Shown: positions 53,977 to 64,000 of the stretch, piece after piece
Numbering within the stretch: position 1 is the first letter of the stretch
Layout of the letters: every line of letters starts with the position of its first letter
NCBI RefSeq assembly: GCF_010015585.1
Contig: NW_022985072.1
Coordinates: forward strand, 1,090,573 to 1,154,572
Reading direction: 5' to 3'
Source: Eremomyces bilateralis CBS 781.70
Taxonomy: Eukaryota > Ascomycota > Dothideomycetes > Eremomycetales > Eremomycetaceae
Length of the DNA stretch: 64,000 nt
Position numbers and translations under genes: made by a program
Notes under the pieces: model-generated
Databases searched by the model: none
The model's input: only the letters and a program-made list of their open reading frames with translations
Told to the model about the DNA's origin: nothing

Positions 53977-56055
53977 CTACCCCCCATTCTCCTTCATCAT
54001 TACCTCCACCTCCTTCACCTCCACCTCAATCCCCTTCCTTTCCCTCCCCACCGTCCCCGCCCTCGCACTCCCCTCCCCCCTCGTTCCCCGCCCAATACTC
54101 CCCAACCACGCCTCCGCACTCCTCACTGTCCCCTCCACCACCAACGCCACCTGACTCAACATCTCTAGCGCCTCCCGCCCAAACGCCAACACCCGCGTCG
54201 CATGCCGCACCGCCCCCTCGTCCCCCGCGCCCTGCCGCGGCGTCGCGCGCTCCCCATCCTGTGCGCCCGCTGTCGTCCCCGTTTCTTCGCCCGCCATCTG
54301 CCACCGGCCGGGGAGGGAGAGCAGCTGTCTCCGCACCAGCGCGCCGGCGTTCTCCGGCAACGCGCCGCCGGCGTATCGCGATACGGCGTGGGTGACGTGG
54401 CGGAGGGTCGCGAACAAGTCGTCGGTGAGGGAGTGGAGGCGCGCGGCGAGCTGGGTAGCGTCGGCGGCGACACGATCGTGTGCGGAGTGGGAGGAGTAGG
54501 ATCGGGAGTGGTTTGTTGGTGGTTGTTGTTGTTGTTGTGAAGAGGAAGAGGAGGGGTCGAATTTGCCGACGAGGAGAGCGAGGGCGCTCATGACGCTAGC
54601 GATGCGCTCAGTGGCGGTGGCGAGGAGGTCGAGGCAGTAACGGAGGCTGGTGAGGCTGGAATCGGAAAGGGCGACGCCGAGGCCACTGGTGGTCATCATG
54701 AGTTGCGTGCTCCAGGTCTGCGGGTGTCGCGGTTGTCGGTCCCGCTCGGATTGGCCGGGTGGGGCTAACATCTGCTTTTCGGACGGGTGTTCGGGGTGGG
54801 GGTCGAGAGTCTCATAGTTCGGGCTGCGGTGCTCCTCATCGTAGGGAGGGAGCGATTCGCGGTCGTGGTCGCTGCGGCTTGCGAGGCTGGCTTGGCTGCT
54901 GTTGCGGATTTGCGGTATGTTGAACTCCGCGGTCGCGGGCGTGGCGGGCGTGCTGAGAGCTTTTTCGATGTCGACGAGAGATTCCGCCTGCGCCACGTCG
55001 GACGCGCTGCTTTCGAGGGACATCACGCGTCTCCGTTTGCCATCCGGACCGTTGGCTCGTACGTCCGCGTCACCGTCCTTCCGCCGCGCTTTGGCCGTGT
55101 CTTTCAAGTACTTCCGGACGGCACCCTCGACACCGGTGCGGCGGGATACGGAGCCGACGGTCTGTACCACCGGGCTGCCGACGGAATTGACGGCGCGTTC
55201 GACGCGTTCGACTTGCGAGCGGATGAAGGACGGGGAGTAGTGTTTGCTCGTGGCATATGCGGTGATCGAACCGGTGATGGCGGAGGAAAGGAGGGGGTGG
55301 GAAGACGTCAACAGGGTGAGCAGCGGCTCCGAGGCCTCGTCGACATCCACCGTGGCGTTCGACGACGCGTTCGGAGAATATACCGCCGGCGGCGAATGCT
55401 GCGGGACGCTGGCTGGCGTCATTGGGAGCGGTTGTGATGCCCCGGCGGAGGACATGCTCGCGCGGGCCACATGCGGACTCCCGGTCCTCCCCCTAAAGAA
55501 ATCCGGATTCCCCAGCCCACTGAGCGCCTCCGCCGCCATCCGCACATCCGGATCGTCCATCGACAGGTTGGAGATGGTGTTTAGCGTATTGTTCACGCTG
55601 CCGGTGGTGCTGGTGCTCGTCTGCCTCCGCATGCCGGCGCCTTGCGCCGCGTGGCTGTGCGTATGCGCCGGGTCGTCGTAGCTCAGCACGCTCTCCCGCG
55701 GACTTGTCATCGCGCTCTGCGATCCGGGGACGGTCGCTGGTACCCGTGGGAAGTGGCCCGGATGCATCATCGATGGGTTCGTCCAGGCGGAGTGCGGCAG
55801 CGCGGAGCCATACGCTCCGCCATTGAAGCCGCTACCCGATAGCCGCTCGTCGCGCTTCGAGGGCGGGAGGCCCAAGGATTTTAGATCGGGCAGGTTGAGC
55901 GATGTCGACGGCTTGTGGCGTGGCACGGCGGGGAAGTCGAGGGTCGAACGATCTGTCTGCGTCGGTTGTGGAGGGGAGGTTGACGCAAATGGCTGGCGTG
56001 GTGATTGCGATTGCGAGTAGGACGGAGGACGACTCCGTGGTTGTTGTAGCTCCAT
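53977..56055 (-). CDS. OPI1: Opi1-family transcriptional regulator (CCG-8-like)
   Basis: Single exon of 692 residues. The N-terminal 210 residues are Ser/Pro/Gln-rich and disordered. The Opi1-family region begins near VDEASEPLLTLLTSSHPLLS, continues ITAYATSKHYSPSFIRSQVERVE and EGAVRKYLKDTAKARR with a basic cluster GKRRRV, and resumes at TWSTQLMMTTSGLGVALSDS with helical SLRYCLDLLATATERI. Yeast Opi1 represses inositol- and choline-responsive phospholipid genes. The Neurospora homologue ccg-8 is clock-controlled and affects azole tolerance. Poly-Gln/Ser tracts lie near residue 520. ATG at 56055 is the first in frame. Its ~900-bp upstream region contains a CACGTG at 56790-56795. Confidence 0.88.
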   Translation of the reverse strand: MELQQPRSRPPSYSQSQSPRQPFASTSPPQPTQTDRSTLDFPAVPRHKPSTSLNLPDLKSLGLPPSKRDERLSGSGFNGGAYGSALPHSAWTNPSMMHPGHFPRVPATVPGSQSAMTSPRESVLSYDDPAHTHSHAAQGAGMRRQTSTSTTGSVNNTLNTISNLSMDDPDVRMAAEALSGLGNPDFFRGRTGSPHVARASMSSAGASQPLPMTPASVPQHSPPAVYSPNASSNATVDVDEASEPLLTLLTSSHPLLSSAITGSITAYATSKHYSPSFIRSQVERVERAVNSVGSPVVQTVGSVSRRTGVEGAVRKYLKDTAKARRKDGDADVRANGPDGKRRRVMSLESSASDVAQAESLVDIEKALSTPATPATAEFNIPQIRNSSQASLASRSDHDRESLPPYDEEHRSPNYETLDPHPEHPSEKQMLAPPGQSERDRQPRHPQTWSTQLMMTTSGLGVALSDSSLTSLRYCLDLLATATERIASVMSALALLVGKFDPSSSSSQQQQQPPTNHSRSYSSHSAHDRVAADATQLAARLHSLTDDLFATLRHVTHAVSRYAGGALPENAGALVRRQLLSLPGRWQMAGEETGTTAGAQDGERATPRQGAGDEGAVRHATRVLAFGREALEMLSQVALVVEGTVRSAEAWLGSIGRGTRGEGSARAGTVGRERKGIEVEVKEVEVMMKENGG

Positions 56056-56975
56056 CGTTGCGGTTTAGATATGTCAACCGCACCGCTTTGCAGAAGGATG
56101 TGGCTCTGCGGGCTCGGTGTCGCCCATACACGGCCTCGCTTCTGGATGTTCCAGTACTGAGCAACTGATGTCTTCCTCGTCCAGTATTTTGACCCGGTGG
56201 AAATTCGTGGTGATGAGCGAAACCGGCGTCAGATTCACCCAGGCCGTGTTGGATGTCTTGGCGGCTCGTGATAGTTCAATCCTCCAGTTTCAATAACGAC
56301 GACCGACTAGGTTTGCATGTGCAAGAGGGTCCGTTCCAGCGGGTTCGTCAGCGCGGATGGCTCTGCTCGATCGCGGATGGATTTTGAGGCCTGCAAACGG
56401 AACGGATGTAGGTAGGATGGATGGCCGGTGGGAGGTCGAAAGAAATATCGGACCGGATGGTGTAAGGATAGATCGTAGGAGAGATAGGGTAGGGTAGGAA
56501 AAGACAGGATGAGACGGAAGGTAATCCAGGGCGGATGATGGACTATGGTTGGTTGGATAGCATCTAGCTTTCGTTCTTTGCATGTGAGAATTCCACTATA
56601 GACGGTTTTAATAGTATGTATTGCCGGTAAGAAGGAGGGAGGGATTCGATCTAACTGTGAGTGAGAGAGGAGCAGCATGTGATACAGCCATATTCCTTCG
56701 GATCCCCCACGACGACCCTCTCCCATTCTCCCCCATTTCCCCCCACCACCCTTGGTGCTGAACATAATTAGAGTAGAAACAGGGAGGGGCACGTGAAAGG
56801 GACATGGAAGCTCCTACTGATGCTTATGGTGGGGGAAGCGCCAGTCAGATTGGCTGGATTAACCCTTATACATCGTTACAACTTACAATAGGTGAACAGA
56901 TTAATTGCCATTCACATTTCGCTTCCAAAGCTAAAACAAGTGTAGTAACCTATAGACATCATATCATAACCACCG
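56056..56975. other. intergenic region upstream of the Opi1-family gene
   Basis: 920 bp with no supported gene. It carries one CACGTG box at 56790-56795 and a TC-rich strand (for example 56700-56750) suggestive of promoter and leader. Confidence 0.5.
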
Positions 56976-58701
56976 CTAGAAATGTTCCTTCCAAAACTTA
57001 AACTTCACCTCCCGACAATCCGCCTCCTGACACGCCCGCTTGATATCCCTCGCCGCCACGCTCGGCCCGCAGAAATACACCCCCACCTCTGTCCTTAACG
57101 TCGCCTCGAGCCCCCTCCCCCCCAAATCCCGCATATAACTCCCCTCCACAATCCCATCCCTTAGCCCCGTCAACAAGCGCGGAAAGTCCGGCCGCCCAAA
57201 GTTCGTCCGACTCCGCAGCTCCGTCAGCGGATCTTTCGCCTGCCCCACGCTGTTCAGCACGATATTCTGCGCCGCGTCCACGTCCAGCCGCTGCGTCAGG
57301 TACGTATGGATGCGCAGGAAGTCGTCCTGCCCGTCGCCCGCGGCGCCCATGCTCTGCGCCTCGAGGCTGGAGAGCAGCGCCTGGAACCACTCGAAGGACG
57401 CGGTGTCCTTGCACACCCAGATGAACTCGACGCGGCGGAGGCGGCGCGGCGGGTTGGGGCCCTGGCGGAGGTGGTAGATGTTCTTGAGGATTGACGCCCA
57501 TGGGGTGACGCCGATGCCGGTGCCGATGAGCACGGCGATCTCGTTGGAGAACACGTCCTCGGCGGGCGCGCCGTACGGGCCGTCGATGCGGATCTGCGGC
57601 ATCGTCTGCCCGGCTTGGAGGGCCACTTCATACATGCCGGAGGGGTCGACGGGGCAGCTGGTGATGGTGAAGGGGTGCCATTGGTAGTAGGAGATGGAAG
57701 GGCAGTTGAGGAAGAGCCATTGGCCGGGTTTGTAGTGCATCGAGGGTTTGCGGAATTGGATCTCGACGGCGTCTGGGGCGGTTAGTGGATTCCGCTGAGT
57801 AGGGAAGGTAGGTCTTACCGTATGGATGCTTGACGACCTTAACGATCTCCGTCGCTTGCCGGGCGCGGATTTCACGGTAGATCCGCTCGAGCAGGTATAA
57901 ACCGCCCCCGACTAACTCCCATCGCCAGCCCTCGTATCCAATGCAATGATTCCAGAAATTGGCACCAGCAAACGGGCTATAAGGATCCGTCGTGTCACGC
58001 ACGAAGCATCCGGTCGCATGCGTATACATGCCCAGGAGGAACGGGATGAAGAGGTGATGCGCATACCAAAACGTCTCATACGACTGCTGTCGTACCCGGT
58101 GATGAGCGGTAGTGTACATCAAGAGCATGCACAGCAGCATGATATGCCCGGTAATCCCACCCGCCTGGGTATAATGAATCTGCAGCGCCAGTTCCGGGCG
58201 GAGCTGCGCCTTCTCTACGTTGATGAAGCTGAATCACACGTTAGTATTGACCTGGCAGCACAGCACTCGTTACCTACTTGACGTAATGACTGGCGACATG
58301 AACCATCGTCCACCACAGCAGCTGATAGGCCACCTGCCGATGGAACCATTGCGATTCATCTAGCGGAAGCCATCGAATTTTCGGTCGAACGTATCGGAGG
58401 ATCGTCCGACACATGGGTAACAGAATGATCATCGTATCGACCGACAGAACCAACCCGGCTCCTCGCGAGAACCACACCGAGTACGTGAGCGTGTTCAACC
58501 CCGCGAGACGGGCATCACTTTGCTGCTTCCACCTGGACATAGCAGTTAGTATCGGATCGCGTCATCTGGTCGGGTTGCGCTCTGGGACACTCACCATCCA
58601 ACGGCAAAAAGCGCCCAATGAAGTCCATGGAAAGCGAGGTAGAAAATCAACTTCCGCGCCGTGAAATGCTTCTGCCAGAACGTCCGCTCCGTTTGACCCA
58701 T
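56976..58701 (-). CDS. noxA: NADPH oxidase NoxA with a shortened flavin domain, four exons
   Basis: Superoxide-producing NADPH oxidase required for fungal development and hyphal signalling. Exons 58701-58595, 58532-58278, 58228-57819 and 57772-56976, with introns of 46-62 nt, give 522 residues. The N-terminus MGQTERTFWQKHFTARK, membrane segments with heme-ligand His pairs (HRQVAYQLLWWTMVHVASHY; TTAHHRVRQQSYETFWYAHH), HPFTITSC (FAD), RIDGPYGAPAEDVF, GTGIGVTPWASIL (NADPH) and the end VKFKFWKEHF are all NoxA-like. Between TSCPVDP and SGMYEVALQ the block containing the usual SIHVRQVGDFTRALG motif is absent from the genomic DNA, so the protein is roughly 30 residues short. Activity is therefore uncertain. 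Confidence 0.92.
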
Positions 58702-61700
58702 TTTGCAACGATAGGTCTCCCTTTATCCAAAGTAAACCAGCGGGATGACTTCTGAGGTGCTAGAGGTACTGAGGCGAAGCAAGGAAGCTATCGTCCGATT
58801 CCTTCGAATACGCAATCAAACCCCGAGAAGAAAGAGATGTCGTCCGTGAGGGGTATATACAACCAACCCCGTGATTCGTAACGAGTAGCTAACAAAATGC
58901 AAAGTCGTTTCCAAGAGATTATCGTACGGAAGGGAACGCCGACAGGTGTACCCAGCGCAAAAAAAGAGCGACAATTAGACCTGCAGATGGTAAAAAGGAA
59001 AGGTCACCGGCCAGCCAGATCTAGGAATGAAAGTAGAGATGAGGGAGAAACCTGCGAATGCCCTAGAGTGGACGAGCGGTAGGTATGTGCGGTGGATGAG
59101 TTATGAGGAAATTGTAAATTTGGATCAGTCGCGGATCGCCTGCGCTGCGTATTGGACTGCTTTGTGAAGAGAGGAATGCAATTCCTTTTTCAGATGTAAT
59201 TGTTTGAGGCAGCTCGGGACCAGAGCTGCGAGATCCCGGTGGCCGACGACTTCTGTAGTTCGCCTTCACCTAGTCCTCGGTCTGAAACTGCCGACACTCG
59301 TTAACAGCAGTGTGAATTCTCTCGAGTAATGGGTCCCGGGGGTTGGGTTTGACGTGTTGCTTTCCCATGTACTAGTTGAGAAGTTCAACCATGCAGGTAG
59401 GGCGGTCTGATCGAGGTTGTCTCAGATGTGTATCGGACTGGGACAGAGTCTGAGGGGTCAGGGAGATGTGGTGCGGGATTATCGTGATACAATGCTTCGG
59501 TGGAGTATTCGGAAATGTATGAAGGAAGTCCGTCTGATTTTAACTCGACGGTGGAAATGCGATTTGGATCTAAGGCGCGGAATCCGATATTCCCAGATGA
59601 GTTTCGAATGAAGTAACAGGACACGGTTCCTGATAAAGGTATTTCTCCCGTTCCAGCTCCTAATCCCAGCGTCAATCGTCCGCCAACCTCTTCCAGCAAT
59701 CCTTTAATTCTTTCAAAGTGTGCGGCGCAAATCGCGCTGTGCGGCGATCCAGGGCGAAGGGGGGGCGTTGGTATGGGATGTCGGATCTGAGACGTACAGC
59801 CGTCAGAAGTCCGCCTGACTGAAACGCTGGTGGGCTGTCAGCGGAAGGCGGGGCGCAGAGGTGCTTTCGGCGGTGTGGATAGGTAGCCCGGGGATGGCAG
59901 TGCGCGGCGAGCTCATTGCGGGCGATTGAGGCACATCGTGAGGCGGAAGGAATGGAAGGGAAGATACAGTGTGGAAGGATACGGTAGTGATGCAGAAATG
60001 TTGGCGATGGGCGTTCGCATGTCCAAGTGTGGACTATGGAGAAGCGAGGGACCACCCGATGTACCGACTGGGATCTTCCCGTGAAATCCACCACACTAAT
60101 CGGGATCCTCAAAACCTAAAGCGAGTCAGGAGTAGCGAGGAGGGGTATCAAAGACCAAGGCGAATAGTACGGAATATGCAAGTCAGGATATCACCGACTG
60201 ACATTTCCAGAATAACCAATTCGTTGAGATATCGAATCGGAGACCATTGTTCTCAGTCGATTCTCCCAGAGTTTCCGTGTCTCGTCCAGTCTCCAGGAAG
60301 ATAGAGGAGCTATTTTTGCTCGCACATGGTTCTGCAGCGACAAGGACTGGTCACCAACGGATTGGTGACGTGCGACCCGGAGCATGCAAGGTCCAACCAA
60401 TCTGCATGGTGCTGCAACCGCCCGAAAACAGACTACCCAACGCCCCGGCTTGTCAGTCCTGGAAGGTTGTGGATGGTCACACTTGGTATTCAGCTCTCGT
60501 AATGCCCTTGCATTGTGCTGGTTCGGAACCTGTTGTACTTCGAGGGACTTTTCCAATGAGCCGACATGAAGCGACTCGGCGCTCTGGGTGGGTACGACGG
60601 AAAGTAAAATCGGGTTCACTGACATCCTCCACAGCCCAAACATCACTCTCGACGGGCGTGTTGCCAAATTACCAAAATCTAATTGACAAATGTTACGATC
60701 GAAGTCAACGCCGAGGACACGCCAAAGATCAAGTAAGATTTGAACTAAGAAATTCAGACTTCGCTTCGAAGGATATTGCTAAACTCATCACGCCAAGAGC
60801 GACAACCCCGCTCGACTTGCGGTCGATCTGACATGCGGAAAACTGGTGGCTGGGGATTGGTGACGCATTTAGGGCTCACTCAAGGAATTCAATGTAGCAC
60901 GAATACGGAGTATCCGAGTCGCAATCAGCAAAGCAGCCGGGATAAAAGGTGATCCATATGTGATAATCAAGACCGTATCAGTGGGTTGAAGAAGAGGGCA
61001 TCCACGGCGCCGGGATATCCATTCTGGTTGGAGATCTAGATGGGAGATGGAAAGATGGTGGGAGGGTGGGATGGTGAGTTGGTGATGGTGTGTAGCTGTG
61101 GGAGGGAGGAAGCGAAGCCGAAGGTGACGGTCCGAATCGAGGGGCGGCCTTGGGCGGTCAGGCCCCCTGCAAGCTCCATTTGGTTCACAATTCACATTTA
61201 CATTTCACATTTCACATTTCACACTTCATGCGCATTACGAACTCTCGGTGTACAGGATTTGATAATTGGATTCGCACTAATATCTATCCTCCATATTCCA
61301 TGTCATTGAAGCGAGCGGGAATATCTGTCCACTGTCCATATACTGCTCCAGAAGATCCTCAAACACTTCCTGGAGCCGCAACTGGTTGACTGATGCCACG
61401 GCGGTAATCTGGTACGGCTAAGCGCCACCCCTCCATTTCCTGCCAGTCAATTCCAACGTGCGCGCCTCGTGGCCGACCCAATTGCTGGTTCCGAACCATC
61501 CGATTGCCGCATGATAAACTCCTATTGATGTCCTGGATACCATTGTAATATCCGGACAATCCAACCGACCACGGGGCACAACAAGTTGAGCCAGCAAGTG
61601 CCCAACGATAGAATGATAAATGAGAATATGAGGCAATGGATGAGACAAACACCAATCATCTCGTGTATCACCTTGCGCCTTCCCTGGCGCTTCCACCCTG

Positions 61701-63184
61701 GCACGGTTCACCTCCCTTTAGCTCTTTTGGGTAGGCATGTCCCTGCGATACCCTTATAACGACCCCGGCCCTTGGCTCTTCCCGGAGCTAATACCCCGGT
61801 CGATCGATGAGAATCACGGATCCTCGGGCTGGGATTGGCTGGAGGGCCGTGCCTGTAGCCGCCCACCATGCATGGACTCCACATGCACCCAGATTCCCCT
61901 CCCCAACCCCATGTCTTGCACTGATTGACTGATTTCACAGTGAGCTTCTCGTCCACACCATGAACCCGGTGGGAGGAGGGCGGCAGACTCTGGTGATGTC
62001 TCTTGCTCGAATGTCAGTGGAACCACTTATCACATCACCCAAGAGGTTCCTTTCGAGCTATCGTCAACTAACTTCATGCTTCTATCCGACTTGGTCCGCT
62101 TCGATATCCTGCTATCGTAAAGATTGATACGAGTCTCCCCCGCTCGTCCACTTCCCACTGGTAGAGAATCGCATGAAATACCTCCTCCTACCCGCCACTC
62201 CCTCACACCACAATCCGCGACACCTCGAGTTGCAGATTCGTATTTCTGCCTCTTTCACTGCCTCACCTCTGAACCTCCTGTCAGCGAACATTCCCCACCG
62301 AGAAGACATCGCCTCCATTGAATCCATCCCGCAATTAGCCATCGACTCGCCACGATGTCCGCCGCATAACCGCCGCTTGACTGCTAATTTCGGAGCGAAG
62401 TAAGAGAAGGAAATCGAAGTCAAGCGACCTCAAACGCGACCTCAAACGGCGTCGACCAATTTCTCCTCGCCTATTACTCACGTCGCTACTACCATTCCTC
62501 CCCGTGGACGCCTTGATACTTCCGCCTCCTCGTCGATCCTTCGCCTCTCTTAAAATTAGTCTTCGATCCCATTCCAGATCCCTATATACGGCAAGGAAGC
62601 GACAGAAACCACGCTTTGACAGCGCCCCTTAGACCGACCATTTCTTCGTTCCCATCTCCACCCGTAACGCACTTCCGACACCCACCGCCGCTAACCACCT
62701 CGCCCACGAACCCATCCAATTTTCCTCGAACACGCCGTATCCCCACCCGGCACAGATCGCTCCCCACGGCAAGGTTCGATCACGCCCACAAATCCTGAAC
62801 TCGGCACCCCGCACCGTTCCAGCGCGGACGGCGATGGAGTCTGGGTGCTAGTGCCCAGGCTGGACGATGCAATTCGGGGTTTACATATACCAGGCTCTAC
62901 CCGTGTGCGCTTGTGCTTAGTTCTCCGCTCTTCGTACTTTCGTTGAGCGTTGACCGTGCAGCGTGGAACTGCCCTGGTGGAGTGAAGCCCTTCTTTCTTG
63001 CATCTCGCTTTTCGCTGTTGCGGCCGGGTCCGATCTTTGGGTGATATCTTGCTCTCCTGCTCATCATCGGTTGGCTGCGTCACTCGTTGGAGGAAGCTAG
63101 CATCTCGAGATATATCACACCCGAACCAACCTCTCCCAATCGGCATACGAGCCTACCTAATCATCAACTGATATTCAAACCATC
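58702..63184. other. gene-poor region
   Basis: 4.5 kb with no supported gene. The longest frame (60247-60831, +, 194 codons) has no recognisable domain and overlaps opposite frames of similar quality. The segment from about 62100 to 63180 is TC-rich on the + strand and may be promoter plus a long leader of the DUF7727 gene. Confidence 0.5.
61186..61229. repeat. short tandem repeat (TTCACAT unit)
   Basis: About six imperfect copies of TTCACAT, some variant as TTTACAT or TTCACAC, lie head to tail in an otherwise unremarkable intergenic stretch. Confidence 0.75.
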
Positions 63185-63729
63185 ATGGGTCGCCTAATAA
63201 AGAATCACTGGGCCCGCCTCATCGTCCTCACAGCCGCAGCCTGTAAGCTCCCCCATCCCCCTCCAATCCACCCACTAACCCCCCAGACCAACTCGCCGCC
63301 GCCCTCGAAGCCTTCTTCTGGCCCAAAATCTTCTGGGACTTCCTCTCCCACAACCTTGACCGCGCCGTCACCCCGATCCCCTTCCTGCAGGTCATCAACC
63401 TCATCTTCGCCGTCTCCGCCCTCGCCCTCGAGTGGCCGCTGAAGTACATCGCCGGGACGTCGCTCCATCGGAGCATCGAGCTGAGGTTGATTATAATCCC
63501 GCTGTATGCCTTGGCGTCGATCTTGTTGTACCAGGGGACAAATCCCGCGATCTACTATATCATCGCTGAGGGTATCTATTTCTGGGGTTTCTCGGAAGGA
63601 GAGGTGAGTCGCCGTCGACTGGTTTAGCTTTCGAGAACTCGGCTGATTCGATGATAGACTATTTGCGAACGACCGTGGACATTACCAGTCCGCGTGCGAC
63701 GATCGGAACTAGGCGGTTCAAAGGTATAA
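63185..63729 (+). CDS. DUF7727 small membrane protein, three exons
   Basis: Exons 63185-63242, 63287-63603 and 63658-63729, with introns of 44 and 54 nt, give 148 residues. The sequence GRLIKNHWARLIVLTAAAYQ followed by AALEAFFWPKIFWDFL is the hallmark of a fungal-specific family of small four-helix membrane proteins. Hydrophobic segments lie at about 8-28, 52-70, 84-103 and 107-125, and EWPLKYIAGTSLHRSIE forms the conserved loop. The last exon supplies the basic tail RPWTLPVRVRR. Relatives are encoded in most Pezizomycotina genomes, but no function is known. The 44-nt first intron is the shortest in the window. Confidence 0.85.
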
Positions 63730-64000
63730 CCCTTGCGGTTACCTTTCCAGTTTCTGTTTCTGTGCATATCCGTCCAACCGTCCGTAAATACTCTCTGGAC
63801 GACGGTGACGATGATGGCGCGTGGGTTGTGAAAGGTCGGGGAACTTTGCATAGCGTGGCGCATGGCCTTTGGGGGCCTTTTTACACCATGCCTCTCAAGC
63901 GTCGGGCAATATATTGTGTTATTTCGGACTGCGAGCGAATATCTTGTTGATGGAAGTTTGTTGTAGAGTAATGACGGCTCGAGCCCATGTGGCTCGATAT
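63730..64000. other. 3' flank of the DUF7727 gene
   Basis: 271 bp to the window edge. No coding or RNA feature is recognised. Confidence 0.5.

Noticed and set aside
60700-60790. Possible tRNA near a TTTGAACT phrase
   Set aside because: No matching acceptor or anticodon stem could be folded on either strand; the resemblance is limited to a T-loop-like octamer.
60247-60831. 194-codon open frame on the + strand
   Set aside because: No recognisable domain, biased composition, opposite-strand frames of similar length, and no splice-linked partner.

Overview
The window is nuclear DNA from a filamentous ascomycete (Pezizomycotina). The evidence is protein-coding genes with many short GT-AG introns (about 44-82 nt, usually with CTAAC- or CTGAC-like branch points), gene types typical of moulds (a PDR-class ABC transporter, an RGG-rich Argonaute, NADPH oxidase NoxA, a GH81 beta-1,3-glucanase, a GH31 alpha-glucosidase) and fungal-only families (DUF3429, DUF7727, Opi1). 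The class cannot be fixed by eye. Exon boundaries given here come from splice consensus plus continuity of family motifs, and each predicted coding length is a multiple of three.

Layout: 1.8-6.5 kb PDR ABC transporter (+); 7.1-10.3 kb Argonaute (-); 12.1-14.9 kb GH81 glucanase (+, ten exons), convergent with UTP14 (-). UTP14 and mitoribosomal mL41 diverge from a promoter with two CACGTG boxes. COQ3 (+) converges on the V-ATPase a subunit (-), whose promoter also has two CACGTG boxes. Next come a CM1/centrosomin-type coiled-coil protein (-) and ERG27 (-). From 29.5 to 36.9 kb the DNA is gene-poor, with one small Cys-rich two-exon gene at 33.2-33.6 kb. Then follow glycerol kinase (-), a DUF3429 mitochondrial membrane protein (-), an MDP-1-type HAD phosphatase (-) and a secreted GH31 alpha-glucosidase (+).

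The stretch from 46.7 to 52.1 kb behaves like an accessory island. It holds a truncated LINE-type insertion with poly(A) tail and target-site duplication, sitting on the edge of a 58-bp-armed inverted repeat. It also holds an intronless secreted CE4 polysaccharide deacetylase and the fossil of an HNH-nuclease gene. Housekeeping genes resume with an Mpp6-like protein carrying a zinc knuckle (+), an Opi1-family regulator (-) and NoxA (-). A 4.5-kb gene-poor stretch follows, then a small DUF7727 membrane protein (+).

Most genes are unrelated neighbours and not a pathway cluster. Loose themes are cell-wall and glucan metabolism (GH81, GH31, CE4), mitochondrial function (COQ3, mL41, DUF3429), membrane lipid and sterol control (ERG27, Opi1, PDR transporter) and RNA metabolism (Argonaute, UTP14, Mpp6). 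I see no convincing undescribed multi-gene system. The most unusual signals are a NoxA that lacks a conserved block of its flavin domain, the Mpp6-zinc-knuckle architecture, the small Cys-rich gene, a GC-AG intron in GH81, and the LINE/inverted-repeat nest.
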